In this document: positions 1-3,885 of the stretch, piece after piece
How the letters are laid out: the number at the start of each line of letters is the position of its first letter
How positions within the stretch are numbered: the stretch's first letter is position 1
Assembly (NCBI GenBank): GCA_030622265.1
Contig: JAUXGG010000154.1
Span: forward strand, 1 to 5,275
DNA length: 5,275 nt
Source: Candidatus Eiseniibacteriota bacterium
Lineage (GTDB): Bacteria > Arandabacterota > Arandabacteria > Arandabacterales > Arandabacteraceae
Direction of reading: 5' to 3'
Translations under genes and position numbers: made by a program
The notes under the pieces: model-generated
Database searches by the model: none
Seen by the model: the letters and a program-made list of their open reading frames with translations, nothing else
Told to the model about the DNA's origin: nothing

Positions 1-281
1 AGGTCATAATCAAAGAACCGCCTCACCACCTGGTAGCAATACCCCCCGAAGGGGAGAGCCTCATAGCCGACAATAGAGTCGGTCAGCACCGCAATCCAGT
101 TGTCGCCTTCATAACTCCTCAACTTCCACCAGTTCCCAACAGATAGAGGCATATAGAGCGTGGGATCCGAGAGGCGCTCCTCACGGTAGGGACATACGCA
201 ATTGCTGTCGCTGCAGGAGTCGAGAACCGCAAGGGTGCATACGACAATCATCAGGGCCAGAGCCGATCTCATGAAGCGCAC
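1..281 (-). CDS. Small lipoprotein, 5' part only (runs off left edge)
   Basis: Only the first 93 codons are present. Translation gives a short basic start (MRFMRS), a hydrophobic stretch (ALALMIVVCTLAVL) and then DSC followed by SDSNC, which fits a type II signal peptide with a lipobox-like LDSC; the -2 Asp is atypical. Past the linker is a segment containing LYMPLSVGNWWKL and then GDNWIAVLTDSIVGYE. That resembles the 'PL.VGN.W.Y' repeats common in secreted lipoproteins of uncultured bacteria, usually of unknown function. I prefer a GTG start at 281-279, because a GGAG (289-292) lies 7 nt upstream; the ATG at 272-270 would be 16 nt from it. This ribosome site overlaps the last codons of serpin A, whose stop is 4 nt away, so the two genes are probably cotranscribed and translationally coupled. 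No function is assigned. The reading frame and membrane anchoring are fairly secure, but the product name is not. Confidence 0.72.
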   Translation of the reverse strand, partial: MRFMRSALALMIVVCTLAVLDSCSDSNCVCPYREERLSDPTLYMPLSVGNWWKLRSYEGDNWIAVLTDSIVGYEALPFGGYCYQVVRRFFDYD

Positions 282-285
282 AGGT

Positions 286-1530
286 CTACTCCAGGTACCC
301 GGGGTTGGTGATCTTCCCGATGAAGAGAATGGTGCCCGAGTGCTTCTCCCTGATGGCGAAGAGGAAGGGGCGGTTGAGATGCACAAAGAAACCCGTCGAA
401 GTTGCGCCGGAGACCGAAGTAACTGCGGCCGCCTCGGTGCCGGCCTCATCCACCCTGACAAAGGTCTTGTGCTTGACCTCGTCGATCCAGAGACCGCCGC
501 CGTTTACCATTCCTGAGAAGTCCGCAGCGAATGTGAAGGGCAATCCCATCCCCAGCGCGGTCAGGGCGTCCTTGAGTTCGATCTCGTAAGTGGTCTCGAA
601 TCTGGGCATGAGCAGTATGCCCTGATGGGTGCCGATTCCCTCCATCCAGGCGTTCCACTTCTGCCCGTCGAGGCCCGCTATCAGATTATCCAGATCGACC
701 CCGACTTCCGGCAGCACGACAGTCATCGAGTACCAGCCGTCCGCATAGGGAAGATCAACGATCCTGACCTCGTCGTTGTAGAAGCAATCGAGGACTGTCG
801 TCTCCCCCGGACCGGGACGGACCATCATCCGGCAGGTGACCTGATCGCCCCCGGGCAGGGTGAAGAGATCATCCCTCGTCAGCTCTGGATCGAATTGATC
901 GGTCCAGGTCCCCTTGAAGTAGATTGCGTTGATCAGGTACACAACGATATCGAATGGAATTGGATCCTCCACTATCTCCTTGATTTTGCCGTTGGTCTTC
1001 TCATCCACCCAGGTGTTGATGGCAGGAGCGGCACCTGGAGAGCTGAAGTCCAGCCCGGCGACTTCTGCATCGAAGTAAGTCTTGCAGGTCGACAGGAACT
1101 CCTGCCTGAAGTTCATTCCGAGTCGGTACCAGATGGAGTTGGCGACCTGGAACAGCACTTCGGGATCAAGTCCAGGCAGCAATTCCATCAGGCCCTGGTA
1201 TGCCTCATTGATGTCCGCGATATCCATCGACCCGAATTCGAGCGTCGACTTCATTGCCTGCTCTGTGGCCCCCCTTGCACCATTCATGGTCATCCCGAGT
1301 GCCATGGAGACGCTCAAGGGCGAGACGAACACGTTAGTGTCACCCTCATCTTCCTGGATGACCTGCCTGAAGAGCTCGAAGCCGAAGGTATTGAATGCGC
1401 TCACGGTCTGAAGCTCAGCCTGGGTTAATGCTCTCGGCGGCTTGTCATCAGGATCGATCGGCGTGTAAGTGCATTGGAAGATAACCGCGCACAGAAGCAA
1501 AACCGGAAGCAGCCTGTGTAACTTACCCAT
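286..1530 (-). CDS. Serpin A: envelope-anchored serine protease inhibitor
   Basis: A 414-residue protein of the serpin (MEROPS I4) family. Serpins trap serine or cysteine proteases by presenting a reactive-centre loop as bait. Residues 1-20 form a signal segment (LLPVLLLCAVIFQC) ending in Cys20, followed by a Pro/Asp linker, so the mature protein is probably a lipoprotein, although Gln at -1 is not a standard lipobox residue. The serpin body follows with NVFVSPLSVSMALGM, INTWVDEKTNGKI, LINAIYFKGTW, DLPYADGWYSM, ALGMGLPFTFAADFSGM and the C-terminal PFLFAIREKHSGTILFIG. The hinge at 364-371 is GTEAAAVT, as in inhibitory serpins. Canonical counting (P15 = Gly364) puts P1-P1' at Ser378-Thr379 in a short loop (SGATSTGFF). 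The ATG at 1530 is chosen over an in-frame start at 1596 because it aligns with serpin B and follows a G-rich ribosome site. It lies downstream of serpin B and 4 nt before the lipoprotein gene. The family call is certain; the target protease is unknown. Confidence 0.95.
   Translation of the reverse strand: MGKLHRLLPVLLLCAVIFQCTYTPIDPDDKPPRALTQAELQTVSAFNTFGFELFRQVIQEDEGDTNVFVSPLSVSMALGMTMNGARGATEQAMKSTLEFGSMDIADINEAYQGLMELLPGLDPEVLFQVANSIWYRLGMNFRQEFLSTCKTYFDAEVAGLDFSSPGAAPAINTWVDEKTNGKIKEIVEDPIPFDIVVYLINAIYFKGTWTDQFDPELTRDDLFTLPGGDQVTCRMMVRPGPGETTVLDCFYNDEVRIVDLPYADGWYSMTVVLPEVGVDLDNLIAGLDGQKWNAWMEGIGTHQGILLMPRFETTYEIELKDALTALGMGLPFTFAADFSGMVNGGGLWIDEVKHKTFVRVDEAGTEAAAVTSVSGATSTGFFVHLNRPFLFAIREKHSGTILFIGKITNPGYLE
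289..292 (-). promoter_or_regulatory. Shine-Dalgarno GGAG deciding a GTG start for the lipoprotein gene
   Basis: On the minus strand, GGAG lies inside the last Leu-Glu-stop codons of serpin A. It is 7 nt before GTG (281-279) and 16 nt before the in-frame ATG (272-270). The spacing favours the GTG and implies translational coupling to serpin A. Confidence 0.55.
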
Positions 1531-1618
1531 GGTCCCAACCCCCCTCTTGATTCCAGCGTCCACTTCAGCGGGTGCGATATGTGAAATACCTGACACGGCC
1601 TATTGCTATCTAACTATA
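1531..1618 (-). promoter_or_regulatory. Serpin A leader: copy of the serpin B leader, with hairpin and weak -10
   Basis: This stretch aligns with 2908-2996 upstream of serpin B, most clearly over the 52-53 nt nearest the start codons. The part farther out is only about half identical (14 of 30 ungapped positions by hand). A -10-like TATAGT lies at 1618-1613, 82 nt before the ATG; the serpin B TATAAT is 83 nt before its own ATG. No good -35 is found 17 nt upstream (GGAAGA). A 7-bp stem with two wobble pairs (1582-1588 with 1561-1567) encloses the conserved loop TATCGCACCC. The promoter may be weak or dead, leaving serpin A dependent on read-through from serpin B. Confidence 0.45.
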
Positions 1619-1619
1619 C

Positions 1620-1641
1620 AAAAGAACGGCCGCCTTCTTCC
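1620..1641 (-). terminator. Weak hairpin with U-tract after serpin B (possible terminator)
   Basis: On the minus strand the stem AAGAA (1639-1635) pairs with TTCTT (1626-1622). Two outer G-T wobbles extend it, and the 3' arm runs into T residues. The loop is GC-rich (8 nt). The stem is A/T-rich and short, so at most this would attenuate transcription between the two serpin genes. It also occupies the place where a -35 for serpin A would be expected. Confidence 0.2.
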
Positions 1642-1653
1642 CCGCATATCGCG

Positions 1654-2907
1654 CTATTCCAGATACCCGGTGTCGGTGATCTTCCCGATGAAGAGAATGG
1701 TGCCCGAGTGCTTCTCCCGGATGGCGAAGAGGAAGGGCCGGTTCACATGCATAATGAAGGTCTCGGGATCAACCCATTCGATCATGCCGACTGAAGTCAC
1801 AGCAGCAGCCTCGGTGCCTGCCTCGTCCACGCTGACATAGGTCTTGTGTTTGACCTTGTCGATCCATAGACCCCCGCCCTCGCGCATTCCTGAGAAGTCC
1901 GCCGCAGGGGTGAAGGCCAATCCCATCCCCAGTGCGGTCAGTGCATCTTTGAGCTCTATCTCATAGGTGGTCTCGAACTTCGGCATGAGGAGCCTGCCCT
2001 CGCGGGTGCTGAGGGAATCCGTCCACGCCTTCCACTTCTCCCCGTCGATGCCCGCGATGAGACTCTCAAGGTCAATTCCCCCGGCAGGCAGCACCAGGGT
2101 CATGGTGTACCATCCCTTCGCATACGGAAGATCGATGACCTGGGCCTCGTTGTCCGCGAAGTACTCAAACTCCACCAGCTTCTCCTCGTCGGGTCGGGCC
2201 ATCATCCGGCAGGAGACCTGCGCGCCCTTGGGCAGGTAGAAGGTGTCATCATGGGTGAGGCCGGGATCGAACTCATCGGTCCAGGTTCCCTTGAAGTAAA
2301 TCGCGTTGATGAGGTACATCACGATGTCGGCCGGTATGGGATCCCCCACGATCTTCTTGATCTTGCCATGGGTCTTATCATCCACCCAGGCGTTGATGGT
2401 AGGGGCAGCATCGGGGGAGCCGAAGTTGATTTCGGTAACATCCGCATCGAAGTAAGTCCGGCACGCGGCGAGGAACTCCTCCCTGATATTCTCCCCCATG
2501 CGATACCAGATGGAATTGGCGACCTCGAACAATACCTCAGGGTCAAGCCCGGGAAGCAGCTCCATCAGGCCCTGGTAGGCCTCGTTGATGTCTGCGATAT
2601 CCATCTCCCCGAACTCGAGTGTCGACTTCATCGCGTCCTCGGTTGTACCCCTGGCACCGTTCATGGTCATCCCGAGCGCCATGGAAATGCTTAAGGGGGA
2701 GACGAACACATTGGTGTCACCCTCATCTTCCTGGATGACCCGACGGAATAGCTCGAAGCCGAAGTCATTGAAGGCGCTCACGGTCTGGAGCTCAGCCTGG
2801 GTCAATGCCCTCGGCGGTTCATCCCGGGGATTGGTTACGGTGTCGGAGCAGTGAAGAATACCCACGCAGAGAAGCAAAACCGGAAGAAGCTTAGTTATCT
2901 TACTCAT
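1654..2907 (-). CDS. Serpin B: envelope-anchored serine protease inhibitor, paralogue of serpin A
   Basis: A 417-residue serpin (family I4). The signal segment (LLPVLLLCVGILHC) ends at Cys20 with a short linker, so it is probably a lipoprotein; the -1 residue is His, again off-consensus. Serpin signatures include NVFVSPLSISMALGM, INAWVDDKTHGKI, LINAIYFKGTW, DLPYAKGWYTM, ALGMGLAFTPAADFSGM and PFLFAIREKHSGTILFIG. The hinge at 364-371 is GTEAAAVT, identical to serpin A. The loop then reads SVGMIEWVDPETFIMH. Canonical counting puts P1-P1' at Trp378-Val379, but the loop is three residues longer than in serpin A, so the true scissile bond could be shifted. An aromatic P1 would suggest a chymotrypsin-like target; this is inference. 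I chose ATG at 2907 because GGAGG (2916-2920) sits 8 nt upstream; the in-frame GTG at 2922 overlaps that site. A strong promoter at 2991-3019 drives it. Confidence 0.95.
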   Translation of the reverse strand: MSKITKLLPVLLLCVGILHCSDTVTNPRDEPPRALTQAELQTVSAFNDFGFELFRRVIQEDEGDTNVFVSPLSISMALGMTMNGARGTTEDAMKSTLEFGEMDIADINEAYQGLMELLPGLDPEVLFEVANSIWYRMGENIREEFLAACRTYFDADVTEINFGSPDAAPTINAWVDDKTHGKIKKIVGDPIPADIVMYLINAIYFKGTWTDEFDPGLTHDDTFYLPKGAQVSCRMMARPDEEKLVEFEYFADNEAQVIDLPYAKGWYTMTLVLPAGGIDLESLIAGIDGEKWKAWTDSLSTREGRLLMPKFETTYEIELKDALTALGMGLAFTPAADFSGMREGGGLWIDKVKHKTYVSVDEAGTEAAAVTSVGMIEWVDPETFIMHVNRPFLFAIREKHSGTILFIGKITDTGYLE

Positions 2908-2915
2908 CGTCCCAA

Positions 2916-2920
2916 CCTCC
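2916..2920 (-). promoter_or_regulatory. Shine-Dalgarno GGAGG of serpin B
   Basis: GGAGG on the minus strand is 8 nt from ATG 2907-2905. It rules out the upstream in-frame GTG at 2922, which lies within and before this site. Confidence 0.75.
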
Positions 2921-2933
2921 ACCTTGATCCCAG

Positions 2934-2969
2934 CGTCCGCCTCACAAGGGTGCGATAAGTGAGCCGACG
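2934..2969 (-). promoter_or_regulatory. Leader RNA hairpin upstream of serpin B
   Basis: On the minus strand CGTCGGCTCAC (2969-2959) pairs with GTGAGGCGGACG (2945-2934). This gives 10 base pairs with one G-G mismatch and one bulged G, around a 13-nt loop containing TATCGCACCC. The same loop sequence occurs in the serpin A leader, where the stem is partly kept by paired substitutions. It lies between the promoter and the ribosome site, so it could affect translation or mRNA stability. It could instead be a protein-binding DNA site. Confidence 0.45.
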
Positions 2970-2990
2970 GATGCAGCTCACGGCTATTCT

Positions 2991-3019
2991 ATTATACCAA
3001 GAGTCCACGAGTGTGTCAT
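2991..3019 (-). promoter_or_regulatory. Sigma-70-type promoter of serpin B
   Basis: On the minus strand ATGACA (3019-3014, five of six to TTGACA) is followed by a 17-nt spacer and a perfect TATAAT (2996-2991), with an extended -10 TGG directly before it. The -35 lies 4 nt past the stop codon of the flavoprotein gene. The 83 nt between -10 and ATG hold the hairpin leader. No terminator is seen between the flavoprotein stop and this promoter, so read-through is also possible. Confidence 0.75.
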
Positions 3020-3023
3020 CATC

Positions 3024-3596
3024 TTAGGTGGTCACAACGTCCCGGCCCACCTGGCGCGCCTGCTTGAGCACATTCTCCATCTTCTTCACATCACCCATCT
3101 CATAGGCTCCAGGAGCCAGCACCGATGCGAAGAGCTCTCCCTTCACGAAGGCAAGGGCATCCTGGAACATCCCCACCAGGTGGCAGGCCGTCTGGGGATT
3201 GGGATCGCCCATCGGGACCGCAAGCACCGCGCGGTGGCCCGCGAAGTACTCCCTGGCTCTCTCAGGATCGGCCTTGGCATAGAACCTGTCGAGAAAAGCC
3301 TTAAGCTGCGCCGTCGGTCCCCACCAGTAAACCGGGGTGCCGATTACCCAGACATGGCTGTCCTTGAGTTTCTCGAGCATCTGCTTCATGTCGTCCTTCT
3401 GGACGCACTCACCCGTGGTGCGGCAGGCCGCGCAGCCCTTACACGGCTGAATCTCGATATCCCCGATCATCACCTTCTCGGTGGTTGCCCCGGCGTCTCT
3501 CGCCCCTGCGAGAATCTCATCCACCATGATGTCGGTATTGCCGCCCTTCCTGGGGCTTCCCATTATCGCGAACACATGCTTCGGTTTCCCTGGCAT
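3024..3596 (-). CDS. Iron-sulfur flavoprotein (Isf)-like, NADPH-dependent FMN reductase family
   Basis: A 190-residue flavodoxin-fold protein. GSPRKGGNT at residues 13-21 is the FMN-phosphate loop of this family, and GTPVYWWG at 86-93 is the second flavin-contact segment, followed by the usual QLKAFLDRFY. Cys52, 55, 58 and 64 form a compact CxxCxxCx5C motif, the spacing described for archaeal and anaerobic bacterial iron-sulfur flavoproteins, where it binds a 4Fe-4S cluster next to FMN. The length also matches Isf (about 190). Isf proteins are cytosolic electron carriers or reductases linked to oxygen and peroxide detoxification; that role here is inferred. I chose ATG at 3596 because AAGGAGG (3605-3611) sits 8 nt upstream and the MPGKPKHVFAIMGSP start fits the family. 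An open extension back to 3773 is low-complexity and unlikely to be translated. It is the first gene on the minus strand, upstream of the serpins; I found no convincing promoter of its own. Confidence 0.88.
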   Translation of the reverse strand: MPGKPKHVFAIMGSPRKGGNTDIMVDEILAGARDAGATTEKVMIGDIEIQPCKGCAACRTTGECVQKDDMKQMLEKLKDSHVWVIGTPVYWWGPTAQLKAFLDRFYAKADPERAREYFAGHRAVLAVPMGDPNPQTACHLVGMFQDALAFVKGELFASVLAPGAYEMGDVKKMENVLKQARQVGRDVVTT

Positions 3597-3604
3597 CGTA
3601 CGGC

Positions 3605-3611
3605 CCTCCTT
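3605..3611 (-). promoter_or_regulatory. Shine-Dalgarno AAGGAGG of the flavoprotein gene
   Basis: A full-consensus AAGGAGG lies 8 nt before ATG 3596-3594. It decides the start against the longer open frame reaching back to 3773. Confidence 0.8.
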
Positions 3612-3803
3612 GCCTTCGCGCAGCCTGATATAAGTCTGATACGAGCCTAAGCCTCCAGGTCCCCTGTTGCAACCGCAATCCCCGGGCGCGGCGCGTTCCC
3701 CGGTCCCGGGCTCCCCATTCAATTGTCCAGATTCCTGAATCGAGGATACACCCATCTCTCTTTTTACACACAAATTGATACACTACCCTGCGCCCCGTCG
3801 GCA

Positions 3804-3832
3804 TTGAACCGCAGCCCCATCTGTGGTATGAT
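3804..3832 (+). promoter_or_regulatory. Sigma-70-type promoter of the M1 peptidase gene
   Basis: TTGAAC (3804-3809) is followed by a 17-nt spacer and TATGAT (3827-3832, five of six to consensus), with an extended -10 TGG directly before it. The -10 is 53 nt from the ATG. Just downstream, ATATGA (3833-3838) and TCATAT (3850-3855) form a short inverted repeat near the expected transcription start, which could be an operator. Confidence 0.6.
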
Positions 3833-3871
3833 ATATGAGTGGAACTGCATCATATCAAAGCCGCCAACAAT

Positions 3872-3876
3872 GGAGG
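3872..3876 (+). promoter_or_regulatory. Shine-Dalgarno GGAGG of the M1 peptidase gene
   Basis: GGAGG lies 9 nt before ATG 3886-3888. The nearby ATG at 3870 is out of frame. Confidence 0.75.
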
Positions 3877-3885
3877 TATCCGGAG

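Larger units (their letters stand above)
286..2996 (-). repeat. Tandem gene duplication: two serpin genes with their leaders
   Basis: Unit 1 is 286-1618 and unit 2 is 1654-2996, in direct orientation. Homology starts around the -10 element, passes through the leader and the whole coding region, and ends at the stop codons (both proteins end GYLE). The proteins differ at about 97 of the first 363 ungapped positions by hand count, so the duplication is old, not an assembly artefact. Confidence 0.9.
3597..3885. other. Divergent intergenic region between flavoprotein and M1 peptidase genes
   Basis: These 289 bp hold no supported gene. From left to right they contain the flavoprotein ribosome site; a very GC-rich patch (3680-3710) with two CCCGGG copies 18 nt apart that could form a hairpin but has no T-tract; a small perfect inverted repeat GATTC-CT-GAATC (3730-3741); an A/T-richer stretch; and the peptidase promoter and leader. 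The GC patch lies about 85 nt upstream of the flavoprotein ATG, so it may be in its 5' untranslated region. Confidence 0.6.

Noticed and set aside
625..1428. Long plus-strand open frame of 267 codons opposite serpin A
   Set aside because: It is antisense to a clear serpin coding sequence, has no recognisable domain, and is rich in His/Arg/Pro as expected of a shadow frame. A related shadow occurs opposite serpin B at 2251-2694.
1531..1596. N-terminal extension of serpin A to a start at 1596
   Set aside because: The extension has no signal-peptide character, and the ATG at 1530 aligns with the serpin B start and precedes the hydrophobic signal segment directly. The extra stretch is the duplicated leader.
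286..2996. Serpin repeat as an assembly or chimera artefact
   Set aside because: The two copies differ at roughly a quarter of residues throughout, have distinct loops and distinct flanks, and both frames are intact.
3680..3710. GC-rich inverted repeat with CCCGGG copies as a terminator
   Set aside because: There is no T-tract on either side, and it sits between divergent genes where no transcript needs to end. CCCGGG is self-complementary, so pairing there is easily by chance.
3597..3773. 59-residue N-terminal extension of the flavoprotein
   Set aside because: The flavodoxin-type fold begins right after ATG 3596, which has a full-consensus ribosome site. The extension is Gly/Arg-rich and includes the GC-rich intergenic patch.
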